From an uncultured Campylobacter sp. (lineage in GTDB: Bacteria; Campylobacterota; Campylobacteria; Campylobacterales; Campylobacteraceae): 64,000 bases of DNA. Position numbers and translations under genes: made by a program. The DNA is taken from contig NZ_CAURPW010000002.1 in NCBI RefSeq assembly GCF_963526985.1, forward strand, positions 206,696-270,695. The letters run 5' to 3'. Within the stretch, counting starts at the first letter, position 1. Each line of letters begins with the position of its first letter. Under the pieces are notes generated by a model, which was not told the DNA's origin, made no database searches, and saw nothing but the letters and a program-made list of their open reading frames with translations. Of this stretch, positions 1-9,089 are shown piece after piece.

Positions 1-118
1 TTTGTAAATTTCGGCTTCAAATTTTACTCGCCCAAATTCGCGTCATGAAAATGTAAATTTAAAACACGCAGTAAATAAAACGCAAAAAACCGCAAAAGCT
101 CGCAGGCAAAAATGCACG

Positions 119-235
119 TCAATCGTATCTTTTGCCTTTAGATCCACATGCCTTGCCGCTACCGCAACCGCAGTCTTTTTGCCTAAACTCTTTTGCGTAA
201 ACGAAATATCCCGCCCCGATTGCTATCACGATCAA
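119..235 (-). CDS. Small Cys-rich membrane protein, FeoB-associated type (start uncertain)
   Basis: Not a conventional ORF: the minus strand reads one hydrophobic segment (ILIVIAIGAGYFVYA) followed by a charged stretch and a Gly/Cys-rich tail with C-G-C-G-S-G-K-A-C-G. This is the layout of FeoB-associated Cys-rich membrane proteins, which are encoded beside ferrous-iron transporters. I see no ATG; the TTG at 235 gives 38 residues, but the frame stays open upstream through KLFYKFNAA, so the true start may be non-canonical or lost. No feoB is visible to the right; one could lie beyond the left edge. perR lies upstream on the same strand, which would suit an iron-related role. It may be a decayed gene. 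Confidence 0.45.
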   Translation of the reverse strand: MIVIAIGAGYFVYAKEFRQKDCGCGSGKACGSKGKRYD

Positions 236-649
236 AATCGCCGCGTTAAATTTATAAAATAACTTAAAAGAAACAAGACAAAAGACCTCTGTTTTTGTTT
301 TTAAATTTACGCGCTTAGCTCGCCTGATATGCGCCTATCAAAATTTAATCCTATGCGCCGTTTGCGTTTAGAGATAGTTAAAGTTATGCCTTTACCGGAA
401 AAACGTCGTCAAAATAAGCGGTAAGTTAAGACGAAAGCTATATTTTTATAAGTAGCAAGCAAGGCAAGGTTAGGGCTTAGATACTATAACGGCAAAGACA
501 CAAAACAAATAAGGCGTTTACAAAGCGATATTTCTACAAAGAATCTCTAACGTATTTTACTAAAATAGATAAGGTAGGCTCCGCTTAGGTTTCATTGAAC
601 CAATTTAAACCCAAAACATCGCTAAAATAGAGCCAAAAACGAGCTGATA
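236..649. other. Gap between perR and the Cys-rich ORF
   Basis: About 400 bases with no convincing gene. The minus-strand frame of the Cys-rich ORF remains open into this stretch without a start codon. No tRNA, strong hairpin or repeat was recognised. Confidence 0.5.
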
Positions 650-1060
650 CTATCTGCGGCAGTTTTTGCAATCCTTGACGGTTACTAGCACGTTCATCTT
701 TTCGATTAGATTGCCTAATTTTCTCTCCAAATTTTCCTTATACGTATCCAGCGCCTCGCAAAAATCATAGTCCTCTACGCTCCCGCAGCTCTCGCAAACC
801 ACGTGAATATGAGGATGGCTAAAGATATCGTAACGCGCCTTTTGGTTTGGCATATTGACCTCGACGACTAGTCCCTCGTCTTTGAGCATATTTAGGTTTT
901 TATATACCGTCGCTAGCGATACGGATGGATTTTCTGCGCAAATCTCTTCGTATAGCTCATCGATCGTAGGATGAGAGTGGCGATCGAGGATTTTTAGTAC
1001 GCTGAGGCGTTGCGGGGTGGCTTTAAGGCCGCGATTTTTAAGAAGTTCCATATAGTTCAT
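650..1060 (-). CDS. perR: Peroxide stress regulator PerR (Fur family)
   Basis: A 136-residue Fur-family repressor. The N-terminal winged helix includes ATPQRLSVLKIL and the DNA-recognition segment SVSLATVYKNLNML. The metal-binding C-terminal half has HPHIHVVCESCG and two structural zinc CxxC pairs at C89/C92 and C131/C134. It is closer to the C. jejuni PerR I remember than to Fur, and perR also follows dxs in that genome. PerR represses peroxide defence genes (katA, ahpC) and senses H2O2 by metal-catalysed oxidation of a histidine. The start could also be the ATG at codon 4. An AT-rich, partly palindromic stretch upstream could be an autoregulatory site. Confidence 0.9.
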   Translation of the reverse strand: MNYMELLKNRGLKATPQRLSVLKILDRHSHPTIDELYEEICAENPSVSLATVYKNLNMLKDEGLVVEVNMPNQKARYDIFSHPHIHVVCESCGSVEDYDFCEALDTYKENLERKLGNLIEKMNVLVTVKDCKNCRR

Positions 1061-1121
1061 CGTTTTTCCTGGTATTTTTTCCTAAATATACAAAAAAATT
1101 ATTTAAAACTTCTTTATAGTT

Positions 1122-1140
1122 GGTAATATAAATTATTATC
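1122..1140 (-). promoter_or_regulatory. Candidate PerR/Fur-type operator upstream of perR
   Basis: The sequence GATAATAATTTATATTACC on the minus strand is an AT-rich imperfect inverted repeat about 60 bases upstream of the perR start. It resembles the kind of site bound by Fur-family repressors, and PerR is commonly autoregulated. This is a pattern match by eye only. Confidence 0.25.
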
Positions 1141-1322
1141 TGCTAAAATTTATGTTAAATAGAAGCAAAAATAGCTCAAATTTGATCCAAGCGATATTTT
1201 AGCCAAATTTAACGAGACCAAAGGCGCGATTTATAAACCTGCTTAAGCCTCTTTAGCGCAAAAGATCGCGGCGAGCAAAATTAGCACAAATCAAAATCTA
1301 TAAAACAAGCCGCAGTATAAAT

Positions 1323-1484
1323 TTAACCCAAAATCCGTAGTAAAACCAGCCCGCAAAAAAGATAAACGAAGATAAAAACAAGTAAAGCATACCTAGCGCG
1401 CGCAAATTTGCCTGTGACGCTTAAGGCATGGTAAATCAAAGCAAGAGCGGCAAGACCTAGCATAAAAAGATTTGTTTCGCTCAA
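1323..1484 (-). CDS. Small two-helix membrane protein (hypothetical)
   Basis: A 53-codon minus-strand ORF between dxs and perR starts at TTG. It has two hydrophobic segments (NLFMLGLAALALIYHAL and YALLVFIFVYLFCGLVLL) joined by a basic loop (TGKFARARY), which predicts a helical hairpin in the inner membrane with the basic loop in the cytoplasm. An alternative start is the ATG at codon 8. I do not recognise the family. The clean hydrophobic-basic-hydrophobic pattern and its position in a same-strand run argue that it is real; the rare start codon and weak ribosome site argue against. Confidence 0.5.
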   Translation of the reverse strand: MSETNLFMLGLAALALIYHALSVTGKFARARYALLVFIFVYLFCGLVLLRILG

Positions 1485-1546
1485 ATTTTTCGCCTTTTTC
1501 GTCCGAATGTACTCGCTAAAACGCGTAAAAACGCTTCAGCTCAAAT

Positions 1547-3391
1547 TTAGCCTGCCGTTTCGGCTAAAATTTTCTCGCAAATACTTGCCGCATCGATACC
1601 AAGGGCCTTTTCAACGTCGGCCGTAGCGCCGTGGGGGATAAAGGCGTCGTCAAACTCAAAGCTAACTATGCGCACGTCAAAAATGCGCCGCTCCTGCAAA
1701 AACGCAGCTAAAATCTCGCCTACGCCGCCTTTTTTTGCGGTATCGGAAAAGACGTACCAGATTTTATGCTTGCGCGCGAGCTCTTGCAAAAGTTCGCCGT
1801 CAAGCGGCTTAACAAACACCAGATCAACGAGGCTCGGGTCAAATTTGCCGTCCGTTTTTTCGAGCAAAATTTTGCGCGCGGCGTTTGCCTTGCCCGCGGC
1901 GTTGCCGTAAGCGATAAAGGCTGCTTCGCCGCCGCCCTCGACTAGGATTTCGCCCTTGCCGAGCTTTAGCTCTCGCACCTCAAATTCGCCCTGCGCCAGC
2001 GTAAAAGCTCCGCGCGGATAGCGAAAAGCGCAAGGTCCCTCGTGAGCGTAGGCGTAGCGCATTGCGAGCCTAAAACTATCGGCACAGCGAGGCGCGAAAA
2101 TCGTCAAATTCGGGATCAAATTTAGATAACTAACGTCAAACGCGCCTTGATGCGTCTCGCCGTCTTCGCCGACGATACCCGCGCGGTCCATCGCAAAGAC
2201 GACGTTTAGATTCATGATCGCGCAGTCGTGTACGACCTGATCAAACGCCCGCTGCAAAAATGTCGAATAAATCGCAATAAAGGGCTTAAATCCTTCTTTC
2301 GCCATCGCGGCCATAGAGGCTACGGCGTGCTGCTCGGCGATCGCGACGTCCCAAAATCTATCCGGAAATCTCTCCATCAAAGCGTCTATGCCCGTGCCCG
2401 TAGGCATCGCGGCAGTCACTCCGACGATATTCTCATGCCTACAGGCAAGGTCAAGTAAATTTTCGGCAAAGAGCGCGGTGGCTGATTTGGCGGCTGATTT
2501 TTTGATAGCTTCGCCGCTTCGCAGATCAAAAGGACTCACGCCGTGCCAGCTGGCTAGATGTCCCTCGGCCTTTTCGTAGCCCTTACCCTTTAGCGTCTGC
2601 GCGTGCACGACGACGGGTTTTTTCATACCTTTTGCGACGCTAAAAGCCTCGATGAGCGCCTTCACGTCGTGGCCGTTTACGGGACCGATGTACTCGAGTC
2701 CTAGCTCCTCGAAAAACATCCCAGGCGTAAATATCCTGATGCCCTCCTCCATCCTGCGCGCCATATACGCGGCACCGTCCGGCATATAGCTCAAAAATCT
2801 CTCGACGCGGCTTTTAAACTTCTGATACAGCGGCCCTGCCATCATCTGCGAGAGATAGTTGCTAAAGGCGCCGATGGGTTTGCTGATACTCATTTCGTTA
2901 TCGTTTAGGACGACCACGCAAGGATTTTTGATATCGCCTAGCTCGTTTAGCGCCTCGTACGCGATGCCCGCACTCATCGAGCCGTCGCCGATGAGGGCCA
3001 CTGGGATACGGTCTTCGCCCTTTAGCTTGATCGCCTTTGACGCGCCGACTGCTAGCGAGATAGAGGTGGAGCTATGACCGGCGATAAAGTAGTCGTATTT
3101 GCTCTCGGATGGCTTAGTATAGCCGCTGATACCGCCGAATTTTCTAAGCGTATCAAATTTATCCCAGCGTCCGGTGATTAGCTTGTGCGCGTAGCTTTGG
3201 TGGCTAACGTCAAATATAAACGGATCTTTTGCGGCGTCAAAAACATAGTGCATCACGACGATAAGCTCGACCGCGCCGATGTTTGAGCTCAGATGTCCGC
3301 CGTTTGCGCTGACGGTTTGTAAAATTTTATCCCGGAGCTTCCCGCAAAGCGCTTCGAGCTCCTGCACGTTCATAGATTTTACGTCTATCAT
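1547..3391 (-). CDS. dxs: 1-deoxy-D-xylulose-5-phosphate synthase
   Basis: This 614-residue thiamine-diphosphate enzyme condenses pyruvate and glyceraldehyde-3-phosphate, the first step of the MEP isoprenoid pathway. The N-terminal TPP domain contains IFDVSHQSYAHKLITGR, AGHSSTSISLAVG and the GDGSMSAG cofactor motif. The middle pyrimidine-binding domain contains DVAIAEQHAVASMAAMA and the C-terminal transketolase domain follows (FRYPRGA). The length is normal for the family. The ATG overlaps the fliH stop codon by four bases, so it is probably translated with the flagellar genes, as in C. jejuni where dxs follows fliH. Confidence 0.96.
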   Translation of the reverse strand: MIDVKSMNVQELEALCGKLRDKILQTVSANGGHLSSNIGAVELIVVMHYVFDAAKDPFIFDVSHQSYAHKLITGRWDKFDTLRKFGGISGYTKPSESKYDYFIAGHSSTSISLAVGASKAIKLKGEDRIPVALIGDGSMSAGIAYEALNELGDIKNPCVVVLNDNEMSISKPIGAFSNYLSQMMAGPLYQKFKSRVERFLSYMPDGAAYMARRMEEGIRIFTPGMFFEELGLEYIGPVNGHDVKALIEAFSVAKGMKKPVVVHAQTLKGKGYEKAEGHLASWHGVSPFDLRSGEAIKKSAAKSATALFAENLLDLACRHENIVGVTAAMPTGTGIDALMERFPDRFWDVAIAEQHAVASMAAMAKEGFKPFIAIYSTFLQRAFDQVVHDCAIMNLNVVFAMDRAGIVGEDGETHQGAFDVSYLNLIPNLTIFAPRCADSFRLAMRYAYAHEGPCAFRYPRGAFTLAQGEFEVRELKLGKGEILVEGGGEAAFIAYGNAAGKANAARKILLEKTDGKFDPSLVDLVFVKPLDGELLQELARKHKIWYVFSDTAKKGGVGEILAAFLQERRIFDVRIVSFEFDDAFIPHGATADVEKALGIDAASICEKILAETAG

Positions 3392-4176
3392 TGCCCTATT
3401 ATCTTTTTGATTTTTTCTAGTCTGGCTTCGATCGTGCCTTCAAGGTTTCCCGCGTCGCTAAGCACTATTGCTCCGCCCGCGCTGATGGCTTCGTCGGCAG
3501 AGATTTTGACGTTTTGACCGGAAAAATTTTCTTTGATAAACTCGTAATCTTTCGGATTTACTTTAACCTGCACCTCTTTGGCGTCTTTGATCTCGCCAAA
3601 AAGCTCTTTGCATATGGCTGCGGCTATGTTTGCCGAATTTAGAGAAATCTCTTTTTTTACGACCTCTTTTGCGATCTCGATAGCAGTAGTCGGAAGCTGC
3701 GCTTCGCTAGATACGATAAGATTTTCAAATTTAGCCGCCTGCTCCTCTAGCTTATTTATTGAGCCCAGATACCTGCTCTCAAGCGCTTTTAGTTCTTCGT
3801 TAAATTTAGCCGCTGCCTCCTCTGCGCCTTGCCTTATGCCGTCTTCTTTAGCGCGCTGGATCTCGCTTTCTAGGCGTTTAGCAAATTCGTTTTCTTGATT
3901 TTCAATTTGCATTTGCAGCTTTATCATATTGCCGCTCATCTCGTCGGTGCGTTTTAGCAGCTCCTCAATAAAGCTTGATTCAGGCTTAAAATGCGCGCCT
4001 TGCTCTTTTGTATCGTTTAAATTTGAACTCTCTTGCTCGCCGGCGTCAGATCTTTGATCCTCGGAGTCCTGCCCACGAGCCGGGTCTTGTTTTTTTTCTT
4101 GACCCAGCACCTTAAATCTGTAATTTTCTATAAAATGCTCTTTGGCTTTTTCGCTTGATATTAAACTGCTTTTCAT
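3388..4176 (-). CDS. fliH: Flagellar export ATPase regulator FliH
   Basis: A 262-residue protein with a charged N-terminal region, a long Glu/Lys/Gln-rich coiled coil (about residues 75-150) and a C-terminal domain (EIAKEVVKKEISLN, IEARLEKIKKIIGQ) like the FliH/YscL family. FliH binds the FliI ATPase and the C-ring to deliver export substrates to the flagellar type III secretion gate. The N-terminal 70 residues are low-complexity and poorly conserved in the family. It overlaps fliG upstream and dxs downstream by four bases each, so the fliF-fliG-fliH-dxs set is likely one message. Confidence 0.9.
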   Translation of the reverse strand: MKSSLISSEKAKEHFIENYRFKVLGQEKKQDPARGQDSEDQRSDAGEQESSNLNDTKEQGAHFKPESSFIEELLKRTDEMSGNMIKLQMQIENQENEFAKRLESEIQRAKEDGIRQGAEEAAAKFNEELKALESRYLGSINKLEEQAAKFENLIVSSEAQLPTTAIEIAKEVVKKEISLNSANIAAAICKELFGEIKDAKEVQVKVNPKDYEFIKENFSGQNVKISADEAISAGGAIVLSDAGNLEGTIEARLEKIKKIIGQ

Positions 4177-5207
4177 TCTATCATCTCATCGCTTTCGCCT
4201 ATTTGGAACGCTCCGCTCTCGGCTAGAGCCTGAACCTGCTCTACTATTCGGCGCTGAGCGTCCTCGACGTCTTTTACGCGCACCGCGCCCAAAAATTGCA
4301 TCTCTTCTTTAAACGAATCGCTGGCGCGCTGGGACATACTGGAGAGAAATTTCTCTTTAAGCGCATCGCCGCTGCCTTTTAGAGCGATCATAAGGTCTTT
4401 TTTATCTACGTTTTTAAGTATCTCGCGGATAGCTGCTTGGTTGAGGGTATTGATATCCTCAAAGGTAAACATAAGCTCTTTGATCGTCGTAGCGAGCTTC
4501 TCATCGACGTCTTCGATGTATTCGATCGTAGATTTAGACGCCTTTTGACCAAGGCGGTTTAACACCTCAGCGACGGCTCTTGGACCGCCGACTTCGACCT
4601 TGTATGACGTTAGGCTCTCTAGCTTGCCCTCAAGCACGGTTGAGACGCGCTTGATGATAGATGGGCTGATGTCGCCTAAATTCGCCATCCTAACTACAAC
4701 CTCACTCCTAAGCTCATCAGGGAAAAACGACAACGTCTCGGCTGCGCTGGTTGAATCCATATGCGCCAAAATAAGCGCGATAGTCTGAGGATGCTCGGTA
4801 ACGATAAAGTCGGCAAGCTGCTGAGGCTTAACCTTGGTAAGATAGCCGAAACTCTTTGAGTTTTCCATACTTTTTGCGAGTTTGTCGAGGATCTTTTGCG
4901 CGGCTTCAGGACCGAAAGTGCGGTATAAAATTTCCTTCGCATAATCAAGTCCGCCGCTTCTTATATATTGATTTGACTGCATCAAGGCGTAAAATTCGTC
5001 CAAAACCGCCGAAGCCACAGCCTTATCGACGCTTCTTGCCGTAGCGATGTAGCGTGAAATTTCGGTTATCACATCGACTTCCATATGCGAGAAAAGCTGC
5101 GTCGTGGCATCCTCGCCAAGCTGTATGAGCAAGATAGCGACCTTTTCTGGCATCGACAGATCGTCATAGGTCATCTTTTGTTGTTCCGTGAGTTTAATAG
5201 AAGCCAT
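4173..5207 (-). CDS. fliG: Flagellar motor switch protein FliG
   Basis: The rotor protein that couples the MS ring to stator torque and direction switching. It is 344 residues from the ATG at 5207, which overlaps the fliF stop as TGATG; the frame could also start one codon earlier at TTG. The FliG_N domain (LSMPEKVAILLIQLGEDATTQ), middle domain with the EHPQTIALILAHMD motif, and C-terminal domain (MFTFEDINTLNQAAIREIL, then KEEMQFLGAVRVKDVEDAQ) are all present. The EHPQ-type motif and charged C-terminal helix are family hallmarks. Confidence 0.95.
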   Translation of the reverse strand: MASIKLTEQQKMTYDDLSMPEKVAILLIQLGEDATTQLFSHMEVDVITEISRYIATARSVDKAVASAVLDEFYALMQSNQYIRSGGLDYAKEILYRTFGPEAAQKILDKLAKSMENSKSFGYLTKVKPQQLADFIVTEHPQTIALILAHMDSTSAAETLSFFPDELRSEVVVRMANLGDISPSIIKRVSTVLEGKLESLTSYKVEVGGPRAVAEVLNRLGQKASKSTIEYIEDVDEKLATTIKELMFTFEDINTLNQAAIREILKNVDKKDLMIALKGSGDALKEKFLSSMSQRASDSFKEEMQFLGAVRVKDVEDAQRRIVEQVQALAESGAFQIGESDEMIE

Positions 5208-6901
5208 CAAATATCCTTACGATTACTAAATTCGGCGTCGTTTTTTATCATATCTTGGAGTAGTACCGCGACCTCCTCGGCGCGCTCTTGAGCCACTAGC
5301 TTCATCTTTTCGAGCATCACGTCGTAGCGCAGCTCGTCCTCGTTAAAGTCGCCTCCTACACCCAGCTGCTCCTCAACCTTTTTCTTAGCGGCCTTAAATT
5401 TCTCCAGCGTATCCTCGCTATCGTCAAGCTCGACGATATCTGGCATCGGTTCTGGTTCCTCTTCTTTGACGTCCTCAAGCATCTTAGACATAAACGGCAC
5501 GATAACTTTTTTGTAGAAAAAGTAGAGTAAAATCGCTACGAATATATATTTTAGTAGCGGAGCAAAAGGCAAGATATAAAGCTCAAAGAACGAATTTACC
5601 TTACTAGCAGGAGTTTGTCCGTCTGGGCGCTGGAACTCGAAGTTACTAACCGTCACTTCATCGCCTCTGTTTTGATCAAAGCCGATAGACTGGCGGATGA
5701 GAGCGTCGATTCTATTTAACTGCTTTTCGTCAAGCGGCACATAGACTACTTCTTTAGTCGGATTTCCGTTTTCGTCTTTTTTATTTTCGTATTTTCCGTC
5801 TACTACGACTGCGGCGCTTAGGCGGTTTATCTTAGCAAACTGATCCTTGACGCGCTCTACCTTTTTTGAAATTTCGTAGTTTGTCGTGGATGAGCTTTTA
5901 GAGTAGAGTTCTTTCATTTTACCGTCTTGCAGGCCTTCGACCGGACCGATGTTGCTTACGGCTCCAGGCACCCCTTGCACTTCGGCTTCTTTGCTACCTT
6001 GGCGCTTTTCTTCGACGTTTTGCTCGCTTCTAGCGACCGAATTTGGATCAAAGGTCTCGCTTTGGCTATCTTTTCTGGCAAAATCAAAATCTATAGTTAC
6101 CTTAGCCACGACCTTGTCAGAACCGCCCACGATCGGCGATAGGACGTTTATGATCTTTTCTTCTAGGCCTTGCTCGGCGTCGCGCTTATATTTTATTTGT
6201 TGGGTGATTTGATCGCTGTCGTATTCGCCGTCCTCTTCGCCCAGCGGAGCTCCGTCTTCGCTCACGATTTTTACCTGCTCGGGTTTTAAATTTGCTACCG
6301 CGGCGGCGACTAAATTTTTAATACCCGTAATTTGCTTTAAATTTAAGCTCTGTCCGTCTTTTAAATTTAAAACGATCGATGCGCTTGGCGGCGTAGCTCG
6401 CTCTGTAAAAAGCGTCTCTTTGGGTATCGCGATACGAACGATAGCTTTTTTAATAGGCGCTAAGCTCTCGATCGTGCGCGCTAGCTCGCCCTCCAAAGCG
6501 CGCTGAAATTTAACCTTTTGCTCGGCATCGGTAGCGCCGAATTCTTGCTTATCGAAAATCTCAAAACCGACTTTGCCGTCTTTTAAAATCCCAAGCGAGG
6601 CCACCGAGATTCTCTCGCGGTAAACGTCGGCATTTGGCACTAAAATAGTACCTTCATTTAAAATTTTATATTTAACTTTATCTTTTTCAAGCTGCTGGAT
6701 TATTAACGCAGAGTCCGCTGCAGAGGTATTTTCAAAAAGAACGCTATATCCGTCGTAGTTTACGCTTGAGCTTTTATAAATACTTAAAAATACTAAAAAT
6801 CCAACCACTAAAGCAACCGACCCCATAGCCACTAGCCGCTGTTTTAGCGAGAGATTTTGGTAAATTTGCCCGATTTGTTGAAATATTGCTTTAAAATCCA
6901 T
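5207..6901 (-). CDS. fliF: Flagellar MS-ring protein FliF
   Basis: This 564-residue inner-membrane ring protein is the base on which the flagellum assembles. The first transmembrane helix is near residues 22-42 and the second near 440-464, bracketing a periplasmic region with the ring-building motifs (FENTSAADSALIIQQLEKDKV). The acidic cytoplasmic tail ends in EERAEEVAVLLQDMIKND, the FliG-binding segment. It is the first flagellar gene in the fliF-fliG-fliH set and starts next to the hisC stop with no gap, so its transcription probably comes at least partly from the upstream amino-acid genes. Confidence 0.96.
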   Translation of the reverse strand: MDFKAIFQQIGQIYQNLSLKQRLVAMGSVALVVGFLVFLSIYKSSSVNYDGYSVLFENTSAADSALIIQQLEKDKVKYKILNEGTILVPNADVYRERISVASLGILKDGKVGFEIFDKQEFGATDAEQKVKFQRALEGELARTIESLAPIKKAIVRIAIPKETLFTERATPPSASIVLNLKDGQSLNLKQITGIKNLVAAAVANLKPEQVKIVSEDGAPLGEEDGEYDSDQITQQIKYKRDAEQGLEEKIINVLSPIVGGSDKVVAKVTIDFDFARKDSQSETFDPNSVARSEQNVEEKRQGSKEAEVQGVPGAVSNIGPVEGLQDGKMKELYSKSSSTTNYEISKKVERVKDQFAKINRLSAAVVVDGKYENKKDENGNPTKEVVYVPLDEKQLNRIDALIRQSIGFDQNRGDEVTVSNFEFQRPDGQTPASKVNSFFELYILPFAPLLKYIFVAILLYFFYKKVIVPFMSKMLEDVKEEEPEPMPDIVELDDSEDTLEKFKAAKKKVEEQLGVGGDFNEDELRYDVMLEKMKLVAQERAEEVAVLLQDMIKNDAEFSNRKDI

Positions 6902-8002
6902 TTATTTTAAATTTTCCTCAATTTGTTTTAAAACTACGTCGTTTTGATTCGGCAATCCAATCGTTATGCGAATCGCGTTTAATCCGTAGCCTTTTAGATC
7001 ACGTAAAATTATACCTTTTTTTAACAGATTTTGAGCAAGCTCGCTTGAATTTTGGCGCTCAAATTCAAAAACGATAAAATTCGTAAAGCTAGGCAGACGC
7101 TTTATGCCATGCTTATCGGCAAATTTTTCGTATTTTTTCATCTCTTTAAAGTTTGTCTCAAGCGCCATTTTTACGAATTCTTCGTCTTTTAGCGCTTCTA
7201 CGGCCGCTTTTAGGCTAAGAGTCGTTATGTTAAACGGCGCCCTTAGTTTTCCCAGCTCGCTCATTACGCTTTGCTCGCCGATGCCGTATCCTACGCGCAT
7301 ACCGCCTAGGCCGTAAGCCTTGGAAAACGTACCTAGATATATCGCGTTTGGAAATTTGGCTATGAGCTCGCGAGGCTTTATCTCTTTTTTTGCGTCTTTA
7401 AATTTAGCAAACTCCTGATACGCGCCGTCAATAACTACGAGCGTGTCGGCATCGATTTGATCTAAAAATTTATAAATTTCCTCGGCGTCTAGGCAGCCTC
7501 CAAGAGGATTATTAGGCACGCACAAAAATATCACGCCGATCTCGTCTTTGTTAGCCTTGTAAATTTGCAAAAACTCGCCTAGATCGTGTTCTTTACTCTT
7601 TGTTTTAAAGACCTTCGCGCCAGCTGCTTTAGCGTAAATTTCATACATAGCAAATGTGATGCCCGCAGTTAAAATTCCCTTGTTCGCGTTTGCTTTTGCG
7701 TGCACGGCAAATTCTATTATCTGATCGCTTCCAGAGCCTATTACGATAGATTTTTCGCTGACGTCAAATTTTCTAGCTAGCGCGGCCTTTAGCTCAAAGT
7801 AGCTGTCGTCGGGATAAAGATGCATTTTGTTTACTATCTCGCCTATTGCTTTTACTACCGCAGGGCTAGTGCCGTAGGGGTTTTCGTTGCTGGCTAGCTT
7901 GATGACGTCTTTTTCGTCGATACCGTATTCGCGCACGACAAGCTCGATAGGCTTGCCCGCCTCGTAGCTTACTAAATTTGCCAAATTTTCGTTAAATTTC
8001 AT
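6902..8002 (-). CDS. hisC: Histidinol-phosphate aminotransferase
   Basis: This 366-residue PLP enzyme converts imidazole-acetol phosphate to histidinol phosphate. It may also serve aromatic amino acid transamination, which would suit its position beside pheA. The fold-type I features include KLASNENPYGTSPAV near the N terminus, VPNNPLGG, VVIDGAYQEF and the PLP lysine in LGTFSKAYGLGGMRVGYG. The neighbours pheA (one-base spacing) and fliF (no gap) are on the same strand, as in C. jejuni. The rest of the his operon is not in this window. Confidence 0.93.
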   Translation of the reverse strand: MKFNENLANLVSYEAGKPIELVVREYGIDEKDVIKLASNENPYGTSPAVVKAIGEIVNKMHLYPDDSYFELKAALARKFDVSEKSIVIGSGSDQIIEFAVHAKANANKGILTAGITFAMYEIYAKAAGAKVFKTKSKEHDLGEFLQIYKANKDEIGVIFLCVPNNPLGGCLDAEEIYKFLDQIDADTLVVIDGAYQEFAKFKDAKKEIKPRELIAKFPNAIYLGTFSKAYGLGGMRVGYGIGEQSVMSELGKLRAPFNITTLSLKAAVEALKDEEFVKMALETNFKEMKKYEKFADKHGIKRLPSFTNFIVFEFERQNSSELAQNLLKKGIILRDLKGYGLNAIRITIGLPNQNDVVLKQIEENLK

Positions 8003-8003
8003 C

Positions 8004-9080
8004 TCACTCCTCCCACGCGACGTAGCTTCCTAGCCACGCGATCTCGTGACCGTAGCTTACCGCTTTTTGTATCGCTTTTTGGACGTTATCGTCGTCTATA
8101 TGCCCATCAAAATCTATATAAAAATTCGCCTTAAATTCGCGCTGTTTTATCGGGCGGCTCTCTAGCTTGGTGATATTTATGCCCTCGTCTCTAAAGGCTA
8201 GTAGCAGCTCCACTAGCCCGCCCGGACGATGATCGGTCTTTGCTAAGATGGATGTTTTATTTCTTTGCGCGCGCTCGTTTTTAAAATCGCTTAATATAAA
8301 AAATCTCGTCCGGTTTGCGGCATTATCCTCGATCGTCTCAAACAAGATCGGCACGCCGTAAAGCTTGGCTGCGATCTTAGAACAGATAGCGGCCGAGTTT
8401 GGCTCGCTACTAGCTAGCTGCGCAGCCTGCGCGGTAGATTTTGCCGGGATAAACTCGACGGCTGAAAGCATATGATCGTCTAAAAATTTGCGGCACTGAT
8501 TGTAGCCTTGCGGGTGCGAGTAGATGCGCTTAATGTCTTTTAAATTTTCGCATTTGCTCGCAAAAATGTGGTGGATATCCATGTAAATTTCTGCTACGAC
8601 CTTGACGCTATCAAACCGCCCTAGGCAGTCTAGCGTCGCGCCTACCGCGCCTTCGGTGTTATTTTCTATCGGCACGACGCCGTATTTGGCCTCTTTGTGC
8701 TTTAGTTTGGTAAAAACCGCCTCGATGCTAGCTAGCGGCAGATACGCACTCATCGCGCCGAAACGGCTCTCGGCGGCTTGGTGCGTATAGGTGCCCTCAG
8801 GCCCTAGATAGGCGACTTTTTCCGGCATCTCGAGGTTTCTACTGACGGCGAAAATCTCAAGATATATCGCCTCTATCGCGGCTTTGTTTAAAAACGCAGA
8901 GTCTTGCCCCTCAAGGCGGTTTAAGATCGCTCTTTCGCGCTCGGGGCGGTAGATCGCGCTGCCGCTGGTTTGCTTTAGCTCTCCGATCTTTCGCACGAAA
9001 TTCATACGTTCGTTTAGGCGCTTTAGCACCTCGTCGTCGATCTTATCTATCTCGCTTCTAAGGTCGTTTATGTTTTGCAT
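8004..9080 (-). CDS. pheA: Bifunctional chorismate mutase / prephenate dehydratase
   Basis: This 358-residue P-protein catalyses the two steps from chorismate to phenylpyruvate in phenylalanine synthesis. An AroQ-type chorismate mutase (RSEIDKIDDEVLKRLNERM) fills about residues 1-85. The prephenate dehydratase domain starts at VAYLGPEGTYTHQAA and includes the NRTRFF segment. A C-terminal ACT domain (RPGGLVELLLAF, then the ESRP motif) would give feedback inhibition by phenylalanine. It lies between lysA and hisC with tight spacing, in a small amino-acid biosynthesis group. Confidence 0.95.
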   Translation of the reverse strand: MQNINDLRSEIDKIDDEVLKRLNERMNFVRKIGELKQTSGSAIYRPERERAILNRLEGQDSAFLNKAAIEAIYLEIFAVSRNLEMPEKVAYLGPEGTYTHQAAESRFGAMSAYLPLASIEAVFTKLKHKEAKYGVVPIENNTEGAVGATLDCLGRFDSVKVVAEIYMDIHHIFASKCENLKDIKRIYSHPQGYNQCRKFLDDHMLSAVEFIPAKSTAQAAQLASSEPNSAAICSKIAAKLYGVPILFETIEDNAANRTRFFILSDFKNERAQRNKTSILAKTDHRPGGLVELLLAFRDEGINITKLESRPIKQREFKANFYIDFDGHIDDDNVQKAIQKAVSYGHEIAWLGSYVAWEE

Positions 9081-9089
9081 TTTTGCTCC

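Noticed and set aside
2228..2579. Plus-strand ORFs inside dxs
   Set aside because: They lie wholly within a well-supported minus-strand gene and have no family resemblance or ribosome sites.
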